The notes under the pieces: generated by a model | The model's input: only the letters and a program-made list of their open reading frames with translations | The model's database searches: none | Told to the model about the DNA's origin: nothing | Program-made: the position numbers and the translations under genes | Shown: one piece after another, positions 7,785 through 16,478 of the stretch | Numbering within the stretch: the stretch's first letter is position 1 | Layout of the letters: the number at the start of each line of letters is the position of its first letter | DNA from: Methanoregula sp. UBA471 | Lineage (GTDB): Archaea; Halobacteriota; Methanomicrobia; Methanomicrobiales; Methanospirillaceae | DNA length: 35,644 nucleotides | Assembly: GCA_002495065.1 (NCBI GenBank) | Contig: DADT01000075.1 | Span: forward strand, 1 to 35,644 | Direction: 5' to 3'

Positions 7785-8549
7785 CTACTTCCAGAGCCAG
7801 CCAAAAATTCCTTTATCCTGTTTCTCCTTCTGTGCCAGCTGCTGGAGGCGGATTTGCACGTTTTCCATCTCCTGGAGCTGCTCCTGGAGCATTTCCTTTA
7901 CCAGGACATCACAGTCCTGGCACCGGGTGATAAGCTGCTGCATGTCCTGGATCCGTCCCTGGTTTCTGACAGTCTCCTGCTCCAGTGTCCCGGCCGCCTC
8001 TTCGTCGCCCCCTGCAAAGAAACGAACAAAAGAATTCCGGTTCTCTATTCGCTCTTCCGCCTGGATCTGGACCTGCAGGGAATTGTTGAACTGCCGTGCA
8101 TACTCTGATACCTGGGTACCAATTCCGCGTGGCCCTTCGCCCAGCAGGGCATTGTTCTGGCTCTCATTCAACAGGATATGGACGAACGCGCTCACATTGC
8201 TGTAGCGGGCAGGCACTCCCTGCTGTTGTGCAGACAGCCGTGCCGCTTCCTGCTCCTGTTTTCGTTCCTGGAGTTGCTGCTGGAGAAGAGTGACATTCAT
8301 CGCCCGTGTCTGGTTCTTGAGACGGTCCTGCTCGTTCAGCTGATCCTGTGTCTGGTTCCGGATCGGGTTCTGCATGTCCTGAAGCCGGTCCTGTGTCTGG
8401 TTTTGCATCTTGTCCTGTGTCTGATCGTTGACCTTGTCCTGTACCTGCTGCCCCATGCCATTATCCTGGCCATCCGTCTTTGCCGCGGTACCCGCTACCC
8501 CGACTGCAGTCAGGATGAGAAATACGAGAAGAATTGTTCCTGTTTTCAT
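7785..8549 (-). CDS. Secreted Gln-rich coiled-coil protein with many N-glycosylation sequons
   Basis: The ATG at 8549 gives 254 residues and is preceded by a GGTGA ribosome site 7 nt away; a GTG four codons upstream is the alternative. Residues 1-22 form a Sec signal peptide (MKTGTILLVFLILTAVGVAG). Residues 30-110 are a Gln/Asn/Asp-rich, probably coiled-coil stretch with QTQD repeats (DQTQDKMQNQTQDRLQD). Seven N-x-S/T sequons are visible (about residues 50, 65, 79, 85, 118, 128, 155), as expected of an archaeal surface glycoprotein. A second helical part with CQDC follows, and the end is GIFGWLWK. There is no transmembrane anchor beyond the signal. The family is not recognised. A strong TATA-like TTTAAATATATC lies at 8582-8594 on this strand. 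Confidence 0.75.
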   Translation of the reverse strand: MKTGTILLVFLILTAVGVAGTAAKTDGQDNGMGQQVQDKVNDQTQDKMQNQTQDRLQDMQNPIRNQTQDQLNEQDRLKNQTRAMNVTLLQQQLQERKQEQEAARLSAQQQGVPARYSNVSAFVHILLNESQNNALLGEGPRGIGTQVSEYARQFNNSLQVQIQAEERIENRNSFVRFFAGGDEEAAGTLEQETVRNQGRIQDMQQLITRCQDCDVLVKEMLQEQLQEMENVQIRLQQLAQKEKQDKGIFGWLWK

Positions 8550-8581
8550 CGTTGAATTCACCCGTTTGATGATGTTTTAAT

Positions 8582-8596
8582 GATATATTTAAACTT
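8582..8596 (-). promoter_or_regulatory. TATA box of the Gln-rich protein gene
   Basis: The minus strand reads AAGTTTAAATATATC, an A/T box about 35-40 nt before the ATG at 8549. This would place transcription start some 10-15 nt before the start codon. The rest of 8600-8890 holds no gene I can support. Confidence 0.55.
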
Positions 8597-8894
8597 TTTG
8601 TGACCGGAGAAGCTACAGATAGCTCTGATGGAGTTTTCCGTTGGTTCAGGATCCAGTCATTAAAATTTTTCAGGGGGAACTGTGTTTTGTATTTCAGACG
8701 CCGTCGAATAGAACCAAAAAATTCCGGTACTCTGATCATCACTTCACATCTGGTTTCACCCGTTAATCCGGTTCTTACGGACATCAGGGATTTCCCCTGC
8801 TGCCTGTCATGGCGGTGAATAAATACAGGGCGTTTTGCCATTTTTTAAATTATTTTTTAAAAATGAACACTGACGTCAGACCAGGATTCTGCTG

Positions 8895-8903
8895 AAAAAA
8901 AAA
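8895..8903 (-). terminator. Poly-T terminator of thrS
   Basis: Nine T in a row on the minus strand begin 3 nt after the thrS stop codon. T-runs alone are efficient archaeal terminators. Confidence 0.65.
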
Positions 8904-8906
8904 GGT

Positions 8907-10742
8907 TCAGATATATCGTGCTTTCATCGAAAGCTTTCTGGGAGTATACAAGGGCCTGAACGGCATGTCCTTTGTGTCCTCGTGCACTGCGTCGATCAAC
9001 GCCTCTGAGGTCATCTGCTCCTTGAAAGGTTTATTGGGTTGCGACTTCTTTCGGATGGTTACCGTCAGTTTCCCGCTTGCGACTTCCTCATCGCCGACAA
9101 CAATCACGTACGGTACCCAGTCCATGCCGGCTTCACGGACCTTCTTTCCTACACTCTCTTCACGGTCGTCGACATCACACCGGATACGGGCTGCATTGAT
9201 CGTATCGCAGATCCCGGCTGCGAATGCCGCGTGGCGCTCGGCAACCGGTACGACACGTACCTGTATTGGGGAAAGCCAGGTCGGGAGTGCCGGGACCTTC
9301 TGGGTGGAGATGTTTTCGAGGATGGCACAGATCACCCGCTCGACACTGCCGGTAGGCGAACAGTGCAGAATAGGGGGGTGGACAACGCTGCCATCTTCCT
9401 TATGGTACTTGATATTGAACCGGAGGGAACTCTCGACATCGATCTGGACGGTTGGGTTCTCGATGGGGCGCATCTGCCCGTCGATGGCCGCAAGGTCGAT
9501 CTTTGCGACCCAGTAATGGACCCGGTCAGAGAGGATCTCGATGAGCATCGGGCAGTCTGATTCCCTGACGATCTTCTTTACCCAGGCTTCGTGCTGCGCA
9601 TAGAAATCCTTCGTGCAGCGGAATGCAGCGACCAGTTTTGTCTCAAAGTCGCGCCCGGTCTGCCAGCCCATGGCAAGCTGCTCCTCGAAACATTTCAGCG
9701 CTTCGGGCATGTCCGTGCAGAGCGAATGCATATCGGGCATGGTGAAGGCACGGAGACGCTTGAGCCCGATGACCTCGCCCTTCTGTTCGTGCCGGAACGA
9801 ATAGGTGGAGAGCTCGTACATCTTCATCGGGAGGTTGTTGGGCGAGATGTGCATATCCCGCATAATGGAAAACATCCCGAAACAGGCAGCGAACCGCAGC
9901 ATCATGTTCCGGTTATTCGACTTGAACCGGTACTGGCGCTCGCCGAACTTTTCCGCGTGCTCGTAGATCGCCCGGTCGCCAAGGTCGTACATGACCGGGG
10001 TCTCGACCGGTGTGCCGCCGTATTCAAGGACAAGGTGCAGCACGTAGTCGGCGAGCAGGTCGCGGATAATCTTACCCTTCGGCATCCAGCGGAGGCAGCC
10101 GACATCGCTTGCAGGTTCATAGTCCACCAGCTCCTTGGAACGCATCAGGTCGACATGCGCTGGTTCGCCACCGGTCGGGACGGCAACTCCCAGTTCCTTT
10201 TTGACGAGGCAGCCAAATGCCGAATCGTCCAGGAACTCGTGATAGTCATGGGTTTTGCCATCAGGAGTCAGCACAAACCAGTCGTGCGTGACCTCCTTTT
10301 TCTCTTTTTTGACGGTCCCTTCTTCCCCAGGGACAATGGTCCGGGAGAGCTCGGAGAGCGGGTGGCCTTTGCAGGATATCTTGAAGGATTTATACCACCC
10401 GAACGGAGCCCGCTTGACCATGAACCCTTCAGATTCCAGGCCGGCCTTAAGGGCATTGAGTGTGGCGACGGCAGTTTCCGGCGAGGCAAGGTCGCTGGAG
10501 AGGTGGGCGTACGGGTACACCACAATCTTGTCAACATGCACCTGCCCGGCAGTCGTCTTGATCTCCTCAATTGCCTGGAGGATGACACCTTCCAGGTCTT
10601 CCTCGTCGATCGATTCCACGGCACAGAAAACCGTGAGTGCCTCAGTCTCCCTGTCAGAAAGTACTGAGCACTCCTCTGCCATCTTTGTCTTCTTTTTGGC
10701 TTCGTATTCGATATAATCTGAATGAATGAGAAGAAGTCGCAT
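8907..10742 (-). CDS. thrS: Threonyl-tRNA synthetase, archaeal type
   Basis: A 611-residue class II synthetase that charges tRNA-Thr in the cytoplasm. Residues 1 to about 150 match the archaea-specific editing domain, related to D-aminoacyl-tRNA deacylases (MRLLLIHSDYIEYEAKKKTK...; VYPYAHLSSDLASPETA), which removes mischarged Ser. The catalytic core spans about 195-485. It has motif 2 (YSFRHEQKGEVIGLKRLRAF, about 314-333), motif 3 (HCSPTGSVERVICAIL, about 460-475) and candidate zinc ligands Cys287, His339 and His460. The C-terminal 120 residues are the anticodon-binding domain (PIQVRVVPV...; VGDEEVASGKLTV). The start is supported by GGAGATGA 5 nt upstream and by A/T boxes around 10773-10800. 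Length fits archaeal ThrRS. Confidence 0.97.
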   Translation of the reverse strand: MRLLLIHSDYIEYEAKKKTKMAEECSVLSDRETEALTVFCAVESIDEEDLEGVILQAIEEIKTTAGQVHVDKIVVYPYAHLSSDLASPETAVATLNALKAGLESEGFMVKRAPFGWYKSFKISCKGHPLSELSRTIVPGEEGTVKKEKKEVTHDWFVLTPDGKTHDYHEFLDDSAFGCLVKKELGVAVPTGGEPAHVDLMRSKELVDYEPASDVGCLRWMPKGKIIRDLLADYVLHLVLEYGGTPVETPVMYDLGDRAIYEHAEKFGERQYRFKSNNRNMMLRFAACFGMFSIMRDMHISPNNLPMKMYELSTYSFRHEQKGEVIGLKRLRAFTMPDMHSLCTDMPEALKCFEEQLAMGWQTGRDFETKLVAAFRCTKDFYAQHEAWVKKIVRESDCPMLIEILSDRVHYWVAKIDLAAIDGQMRPIENPTVQIDVESSLRFNIKYHKEDGSVVHPPILHCSPTGSVERVICAILENISTQKVPALPTWLSPIQVRVVPVAERHAAFAAGICDTINAARIRCDVDDREESVGKKVREAGMDWVPYVIVVGDEEVASGKLTVTIRKKSQPNKPFKEQMTSEALIDAVHEDTKDMPFRPLYTPRKLSMKARYI

Positions 10743-10744
10743 TG

Positions 10745-10805
10745 ATTCATCTCCGATCCGGTGGGATCATCCGTATAAAATGCGCGTTGATTGTATATAG
10801 TGTTA
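10745..10805 (-). promoter_or_regulatory. thrS ribosome site and TATA-like boxes
   Basis: On the minus strand, GGAGATGA ends 5 nt before the ATG. Two A/T boxes lie further upstream: ATTTTATAC (about 10774-10782) and ACTATATAC (about 10793-10801). I cannot tell which is used. Confidence 0.45.
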
Positions 10806-10922
10806 ATAGTATTTTTTTAAAAAACAGGTGCGAAAACACGGAATAATCAGGCACCGGGGCGACGTTATAAGTAAACAATGAGGGATGGGAGGGCTGGTGT
10901 TAATATGCTGCAAGGAGGATTC

Positions 10923-11078
10923 ATGGTGTTACACCCGGATTGGATAATAAGGCAATGGCCCAAAGGAAGATTCCAGGTAATTCATTGCCTGGAATATTCC
11001 GATAATCTTGTTATACCCTGTGCTGATAATGATCCTGATGGGAATCTCCCTTTAAACAGAGAAGAAAAAGTCCTATGA
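10923..11078 (+). CDS. Small protein coupled to the lipoprotein gene
   Basis: A 51-residue ORF whose ATG at 10923 follows a strong AAGGAGGA ribosome site (10912-10919). The product starts MVLHPDWIIRQWPKGRFQVI and continues HCLEYSDNLVIPCADNDPDG. It has no signal peptide or recognised domain. Its stop codon overlaps the start of the next gene in an ATGA, so the two are probably translated together. Too short for common gene finders, but the ribosome site and the overlap argue that it is real. An alternative is that it acts as a leader peptide controlling the lipoprotein gene. Confidence 0.6.
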   Translation: MVLHPDWIIRQWPKGRFQVIHCLEYSDNLVIPCADNDPDGNLPLNREEKVL

Positions 11079-11731
11079 AAATCAGCATGCTTCTTGCCCT
11101 TGGTATTATTGTTGCGTCCATAGCAGTTGCCGGGTGTGAGACAAAGGACCGTGACACACCCCCGACCCCCTCATCCACCTTCGCCCCGTTCCACCTCCGG
11201 CAGGGACAGGTGACCATATACATAGGTGGCACGGAGGGCGAATTTCCTGTTTATATCGACGATCTGGATGTTGGAGTGGTCTCTAAAAACCGGCCTCTGA
11301 CCCTGATGATTGATGAAGGGAACCGTTCGGTGGAGGTTTGTTGCGGTGTAACCTGTGAACGCGAGAATGTCACCATCAGGTTCGGAAAACCACGGACCGT
11401 TGATTTTTCAGAGCAACTGGAAAAAGATTGTGAATTTTCTGAACCTGCCGTGCGGATAGTCGATTATTTTCTGAGTGGCGATCTTCTTACAGTTACGGTA
11501 GAGCTGGTAAATCCCACGACACGGACAATTACCCTGTCAGCCGAGGTCAGGTGCTGGTATTCCTATATCGAAAGCAGGAGCAATAACAGGGTCGCACATT
11601 CAACAGGTGGTCAGGTGGTTTCGATACTGAATCCTGGTGAGCGTGCAACGCAGGTTCTCAGCCTCAGGTTAGCCAGTGGTTCCGGGTATATGTATGAAAT
11701 ACCAGCAATAAGCCTTGTATCGATCAAATGA
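11075..11731 (+). CDS. Putative lipoprotein, 218 aa
   Basis: The N terminus (MKISMLLALGIIVASIAVAG, then Cys21) is a signal peptide with a lipobox-like IAVAGC, so the mature protein is probably lipid-anchored outside the cell membrane. A Thr/Pro-rich linker (DRDTPPTPSSTFAPF) leads to a first beta-rich part with a short Cys pair (VEVCCGVTCERENVTIRFG), which resembles PEGA-like surface repeats. A second part (about 120-218) has alternating strands typical of an Ig-like or FxLYD-like fold (LLTVTVELVNPTTRTITLSA). I do not recognise a named family. It overlaps the 51-codon ORF by 4 nt. No partner is evident. Confidence 0.75.
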   Translation: MKISMLLALGIIVASIAVAGCETKDRDTPPTPSSTFAPFHLRQGQVTIYIGGTEGEFPVYIDDLDVGVVSKNRPLTLMIDEGNRSVEVCCGVTCERENVTIRFGKPRTVDFSEQLEKDCEFSEPAVRIVDYFLSGDLLTVTVELVNPTTRTITLSAEVRCWYSYIESRSNNRVAHSTGGQVVSILNPGERATQVLSLRLASGSGYMYEIPAISLVSIK

Positions 11732-11847
11732 TCCCGGATCCTCAGGGCAGGCAGGACGATTTTCAGAACAGAGAGATATGTTCCTGAGACGACTCCTGAA
11801 AACGGATGCCAGCATCCTTATATCGATCCAAAGCTCTTTCGGACAGT

Positions 11848-12372
11848 ATGAAGATCCTGATCGCGGTCGCCCCGGAAAACTTCAGGGATGAGGAACTGGC
11901 AGTGCCGGTCGCTGCATTCCGCAGTGCCGGTACTGCATATGACATCGCTTCCACGCGTCGTGGAACCTGCACGGGAATGCTGGGGGCAAAAACGACAGCG
12001 ACCCTCACCTTTGATGAAGTCGATCCCGGAACGTATGGATGTCTGGTCATTATCGGAGGGAGCGGCTCCCGGTCTCATCTCTGGAATAATAACCGTCTCG
12101 TACACCTGGTCAAAAATTTCCATGAATCACGAAAGATTGTCGCTGCCATATGTCTTGCACCCGTTGTACTTGCCCGTGCAGGGATCCTTAAAGGGAAAAA
12201 GGCAACCTGTTTTGAGAGTCCGGAGTCGTCCCGTGAAATGAAAGATGGCGGGGCAGTGATGGTCAATAGAGCGGTTGTCATTGATGGGACTATCATCACG
12301 GCAGACGGGCCGTCAGCTGCACAGGAATTTGCTGATTCCGTCCTCAAAAATATTGCTGAAATTGAAGGATAA
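11848..12372 (+). CDS. DJ-1/PfpI family protein
   Basis: A 174-residue class I glutamine amidotransferase-like protein. ATG 11848 is chosen because the family begins with a short strand directly (MKILIAVAPENFRDEELAVP); the in-frame extension from 11806 adds nothing family-like. The nucleophile elbow AAICLAPVVLARAGILKGKK contains the expected Cys (Cys102), and Glu15 in FRDEE matches the acidic partner residue. The conserved His often found after the Cys (ICHG) is Leu here, so protease activity in the strict PfpI sense is uncertain. Members act as chaperone, deglycase-like or stress proteins. It is followed by a gap holding a 10-bp inverted repeat. Confidence 0.85.
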   Translation: MKILIAVAPENFRDEELAVPVAAFRSAGTAYDIASTRRGTCTGMLGAKTTATLTFDEVDPGTYGCLVIIGGSGSRSHLWNNNRLVHLVKNFHESRKIVAAICLAPVVLARAGILKGKKATCFESPESSREMKDGGAVMVNRAVVIDGTIITADGPSAAQEFADSVLKNIAEIEG

Positions 12373-12715
12373 GAATCCGGTGCCTGCTCTCCTGACCGAT
12401 TCGGTATGGAAAATGTGCAACCTGCTATCAGAATCCATTGATATAGGCGATTCCGCCGGTTATTATCATGGTAAAGATTTGCAGAGCAGGCTGTTGAGTG
12501 TTACCGTGCTGCTCTGCACCTTGGCACGGCTCATGATCATAGTCCCGAAAAGGACACGCATTCCGGCTGTCATAGCGGTTTCTGAAGACTGACCGGAGTA
12601 ACGGATCAAGCTTGTACGGCGGTGAATTCACCTTAATTCTGTGTAATCCTGTAATGGGAAATAATGGCGCAAAAAAGCGTATAAACTTCAGTTTCCGTCC
12701 GGCCGGAGCGAGGAA
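12373..12715. other. Intergenic stretch with inverted repeats, no gene seen
   Basis: The stretch holds the long inverted repeat listed at 12480-12518, a perfect palindrome GGTGAATTCACC at 12621-12632, and near its right end TCCGGCCGGA (12698-12707) plus a T6 run on the minus strand. The last two may terminate the membrane hydrolase gene. Confidence 0.4.
12480..12518. repeat. 10-bp perfect inverted repeat
   Basis: TGCAGAGCAG (12480-12489) and CTGCTCTGCA (12509-12518) flank 19 nt. It lies about 110 bp after the PfpI gene. It could be a transcript hairpin or a dimeric protein site; no T-run follows. Confidence 0.55.
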
Positions 12716-13186
12716 TTACTCTGCGTAATAATACGTTTTTGCAAGAATTGCAAGTGAACCGGTCATAAATATCCATTCGGAGGGGCTGGTAATCTCGTGC
12801 CAGAAATAAAAGCCGATATAATCCAGGATCATGTGACCCGTAAACGGACCCAGCAGCGGCCAGAACCAGTCTGCCGGCAGTGTCCACATCTCATCCATTA
12901 TCTGGTGGAGCAGGACTGCACCCGCCATGCCGGCACCCGGCCACGTGGCCATGGACCTGAAGAAAATAAGGGTACAGAGAAGGATGACCATGATAATCAT
13001 AAGGGCGTGAAACACGGTCCTCCCCCCGCCGAGGACTGACGGGAACACCAACCCGAGTGACTTGTCAACGAGGTCCGGGAGGATTGACCCGACAACACAG
13101 AAAAGGACTGCCCGCCGATCATTCGTCAGGTGCCAGAACCCAAGACCAAGGAGTGCACCGGCGAAGATGTGGGCAAAGATCAACAT
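12716..13186 (-). CDS. YdjM/DUF457-type membrane-bound metal-dependent hydrolase
   Basis: A 156-residue polytopic membrane protein with about four hydrophobic segments. It shows the family's metal motifs: an early His (AHIFAGALLG), SILPDLVDKSLG (residues 34-45, LPDxxD) and GRTVFHAL (55-62, R-x-x-x-H), then a further His in VLLHQIMDEMW and FTGHMILDY. This matches the YdjM/LexA-regulated membrane hydrolase family, whose substrates are unknown and may be lipid or phospholipid head groups. It is encoded 80 nt downstream of the copper ATPase gene on the same strand and may share its transcript. The start is the ATG directly before the first hydrophobic helix. Confidence 0.75.
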   Translation of the reverse strand: MLIFAHIFAGALLGLGFWHLTNDRRAVLFCVVGSILPDLVDKSLGLVFPSVLGGGRTVFHALMIIMVILLCTLIFFRSMATWPGAGMAGAVLLHQIMDEMWTLPADWFWPLLGPFTGHMILDYIGFYFWHEITSPSEWIFMTGSLAILAKTYYYAE

Positions 13187-13266
13187 GCAGGTACGCGTGG
13201 ATTCCCGGGGTATAAAATCCTGCGTCAGATTCTGGATTGCAGGTGACTGGAGGGTTAAGACATCAA

Positions 13267-15438
13267 TCAGGCTTTGAGCAGGCGGGCATTGACTGAGACA
13301 ATGACCGTGCTCGCGCTCATCAGGACTGCCCCCATCGCCGGGGTAAGAAGGATCCCGTAACCGATGAGAATGCCGGCTGCAAGCGGGATCGCAAAGGAGT
13401 TGTACCCGGTTGCCCAGACAAGGTTCTGCACCATCTTCGCATACGTCTTTTTTGAGAGCCCGACGATATCAGCAACGTCACGGGGATCACTTCTCACCAG
13501 GACAATATCGGCACTCTCCACAGCAACATCAGTGCCCGCACCGATTGCGATCCCGACATCTGCCTGCACAAGGGCCGGAGCATCATTGATCCCGTCACCT
13601 ACCATTGCGACGGTATACCGTTTCTGGATCTCCTTTATTTTATCTGACTTTTGATGAGGGAGCACCTCGGCGAAATACTCGTCCAGGCCGATCTCTTCTG
13701 CTACCCACTGTGCCACGAACCGGTTGTCCCCAGTGAGCATCATGCACCGGATACCCATCGATTTCAGCCGGGCAATCGCCTCCTTTGACTCCTTTCTGAT
13801 AATATCAGCAAGGGCAATGACTCCCAGCGGCCGCTCGTCTTCCAGCAAAAAAACAACCGTTTTACCCTGTTTCGTGATGGTTTCGACCCGTTGATCGCCA
13901 ATCTCAATATGATTTTCCTTCAGGTATCCCGGGCTGACCACCTTCAGGTTCCGTCCAGTGACAACCGCCTCGATACCTTTACCGGGAAGAGCATGGAATT
14001 TTTCTGCCCGGACAAGGGTGATGTGCCGGTCCGCTGCAGCCTTCACGATGCCCCGGGCGATAGGGTGCTCGGAATTGGTTTCGAGAGTGGCGGCCATCTG
14101 CACCACCTCGGATTCGCTGAGATGACCGAGCGGGAGTATATCCGTAACCCCGAATTTGCCTTCCGTCAGGGTCCCGGTTTTATCAAAGACAATCGCCTGG
14201 ATATCCTTTGCCCGTTCGAATGCCTGCCGTTCACGGATAAGCAGGCCGGACCGGGCTGCAAGGGCAGTCGACACCGCGACGACGAGCGGCACGGCAAGTC
14301 CCAGCGCGTGGGGACAGGCGATCACCATGACCGTTGCTGCCCGTTCGATGGCAAAACCGGGTCCCTGTCCCAGCACAAGCCACCCGGCAAAGGTTATGAC
14401 ACCGACGCTCAGCGCAATAATAACGAGATAGAGGGCAGCACGGTTGGCAAGGTCCTGTGCACGGGATTTGCTCTCCTGTGCCTGCTGTACCAGGGTAATA
14501 ACCTGGTTCAGGTACGTCTCCTTTCCGGTCCTGTTCACTTCAGCAACAACCGACCCTTCACCGTTGATTGCCCCGCCGGTCACCGGGTCACCGGGATGTT
14601 TCGACACGGGTTTTGATTCCCCGGTAAGCAGCGATTCATCCATGCTGCCTGAACCCTCAATAACGACACCGTCGACCGGTACCTTCTCACCCGGCCTGAT
14701 GAGGACGCGGTCACCGGGCTGTAAATCCGGGACCTTCACCGTTATTGTCTCATGATCTTTGAGCAGGTGTGCCTCCTGGGGCATAATTTTTACCAGTTCC
14801 TCAAGCGCACGGGAAGCCCCCAGGACCGACTTCATCTCGATCCAGTGCCCGAGAAGCATGATATCGATAAGCGTTGCCAGTTCCCAGAAGAATCCCTCCC
14901 CCATCAGGCCAAACACCACGGCAGCGCTGTAAAAATACGCTACGCTGATCGCGACTGCAATCAGGGTCATCATGCCCGGGGTGCGGGCACGCATCTCCCG
15001 TACGATCCCGGTGAGGAAGGGATACCCGCCATAGAAATAAACAATGGTGGCAAGGGCGAGGGTAATGAACCCGGAACCCGAAAAATCAAACCGGAATCCC
15101 AGAAACGACTGGATGACCGGTGAGAGAAAAAGGATCGGGATGGTGATAATCGTCGAAATGATGAACCGTTTTTTGAAATCTTCCAGATCGTGGACATGCG
15201 AGCCGGCGCCGGTATGATGAGGGCCCGTATCTCCTCCATGCTTTTTCGGCTTGACCATTGTGGAATGATCCGATCCTACAGTGTCTGGAGCACCACCGTT
15301 ATGCATCTGCTGGACCGTTTTATTATGAACCGATCCTACAGGACCCGTATCCCCCCCGTGATGCATCGGTTGGACTGGATTGTCATGATCGGGTTCTGTT
15401 CCCTTCTCTGGTGCAGGATGATGCATATCGTGGTCCAT
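13267..15438 (-). CDS. copB: Copper-translocating P-type ATPase, CopB type
   Basis: A 723-residue P1B-type ATPase that exports copper across the cell membrane. The transmembrane metal motif is CPH (VIACPHALGLAVPL, residues 375-377), typical of CopB, rather than the CPC of CopA. Other hallmarks are TGES (272-275), DKTGTLTEG (phosphorylated Asp419), the HP motif SEHPIARG (about 457-464) and the hinge GDGINDAP near the C terminus. Instead of a CxxC domain, the first 85 residues are a His/Met-rich tail with three degenerate HGG-containing units (MHHGGDTGP, MHNGGAPD, KKHGGDTGP), which probably binds copper. GGAG lies 9 nt before the ATG. No metal-responsive regulator is nearby in the window. Silver or Cu(II) could also be substrates. 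Confidence 0.95.
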   Translation of the reverse strand: MDHDMHHPAPEKGTEPDHDNPVQPMHHGGDTGPVGSVHNKTVQQMHNGGAPDTVGSDHSTMVKPKKHGGDTGPHHTGAGSHVHDLEDFKKRFIISTIITIPILFLSPVIQSFLGFRFDFSGSGFITLALATIVYFYGGYPFLTGIVREMRARTPGMMTLIAVAISVAYFYSAAVVFGLMGEGFFWELATLIDIMLLGHWIEMKSVLGASRALEELVKIMPQEAHLLKDHETITVKVPDLQPGDRVLIRPGEKVPVDGVVIEGSGSMDESLLTGESKPVSKHPGDPVTGGAINGEGSVVAEVNRTGKETYLNQVITLVQQAQESKSRAQDLANRAALYLVIIALSVGVITFAGWLVLGQGPGFAIERAATVMVIACPHALGLAVPLVVAVSTALAARSGLLIRERQAFERAKDIQAIVFDKTGTLTEGKFGVTDILPLGHLSESEVVQMAATLETNSEHPIARGIVKAAADRHITLVRAEKFHALPGKGIEAVVTGRNLKVVSPGYLKENHIEIGDQRVETITKQGKTVVFLLEDERPLGVIALADIIRKESKEAIARLKSMGIRCMMLTGDNRFVAQWVAEEIGLDEYFAEVLPHQKSDKIKEIQKRYTVAMVGDGINDAPALVQADVGIAIGAGTDVAVESADIVLVRSDPRDVADIVGLSKKTYAKMVQNLVWATGYNSFAIPLAAGILIGYGILLTPAMGAVLMSASTVIVSVNARLLKA

Positions 15439-16478
15439 TACTGGTTCTCCGTTCCCGTATCAACGTGAAACTATTTCCGTTTCGGATATATCGGAACAGA
15501 GTACCAAATCAAGATAAAGGTATCTGAAGAGGTCAATCGTATACGGTGTTCAGGAATGTCAAAGGATCCTTTCCCTCCAGAGGCTTTACCAGATAGTATT
15601 AAACAGAACATTCGGGCAGAGTTCCATGATGGGAGCTGACGGCCCCGGCGGACCCTGCTTCCTCCTCATCCCGCTCATCTTTTCATTTCTCACTGTCAGA
15701 CATGAAGCGGCGCTCAAGCCGACTTATTTCCACTGGAGAATTCGGTTCTGCGGCTTATTCCGTGATATGCGGGGTCTCCACAGGAGATGCCACAAAGGGA
15801 CAGCTGAAATCCGGGAGATATATCGAACCAGTTCCAGAGGAAATACAGACTTCCCTCTTTTTGCTCCGTCCCGAACCAGAACTTTCTTGGTGCGAAGTTT
15901 GTCGCTACCGTCTGAACACAGACTTCACCCTTCCGGATCGTTCATACAAAACAACAGATGCCTGGTCCGGAACGCGAAAATGAAGATAAACAAAGAACAG
16001 GAAGATCCTCCAGAAAGTTGTTGAAAGGTCGGATCTTCCTATTTCACAATTGTGTAGAAATAAAATAATACTTACGATTTTATATCCCTTGTCCGGTATT
16101 CTTGTCCCAAAGTATCTGTCCCAAAAACAGGAAATCGTCCATGTCAGGACAGGTAACGAAAACGATTCTCACGATTGCTGGTCTCGTTTCGGGACAGGAA
16201 GGCACAACCCGTTTCCCGTTGTATCCATAGGACCTGATGCACAGTATACATGCCGGATCGGAAATCTTTCCGTTAAACCACATTTCACGATTGAATTTTT
16301 CCGGTACATTTACCAAAAACAGGCCACCAACATTGATGAGAGAAAATGGAGAACTGAAACAGCTCCTGACACTCCAGGCAAAGGATTCTTCAAGGAAGGG
16401 TTATTCCGGTTTTGTAGAAACATACATGAAAGGGAGTTCACACCCGAACCATGAAAATCATCAAACCCTGTAATTTTA
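15439..16478. other. Gene-poor stretch, possibly decayed coding sequence
   Basis: About 1 kb without a convincing gene. A/T boxes just left of 15540 probably serve copB. At 15626 a plus-strand ORF starts like a coding sequence (MMGADGPGGPCFLLIPLIFS), but after some 25 codons it loses that character. From 16141 another plus-strand frame (MSGQVTKTILTIAGLVSGQE) is broken by TAG after about 29 codons and then continues with a plausible protein (HISRLNFSGTFTKN...QLLTLQAKDSSRKG) to 16473. Both look like remnants of genes interrupted by mutations, but I cannot name the parent families. Confidence 0.3.

Noticed and set aside
8461..8841. 126-codon minus-strand ORF beginning MAKRPVFIHRHD
   Set aside because: It overlaps the signal-peptide end of the Gln-rich protein gene in another frame, covers that gene's promoter, has no ribosome site and shows no family motif.
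9591..10667. 358-codon plus-strand ORF opposite thrS
   Set aside because: It is the antisense shadow of a conserved gene; GC-rich third positions keep the opposite frame open.
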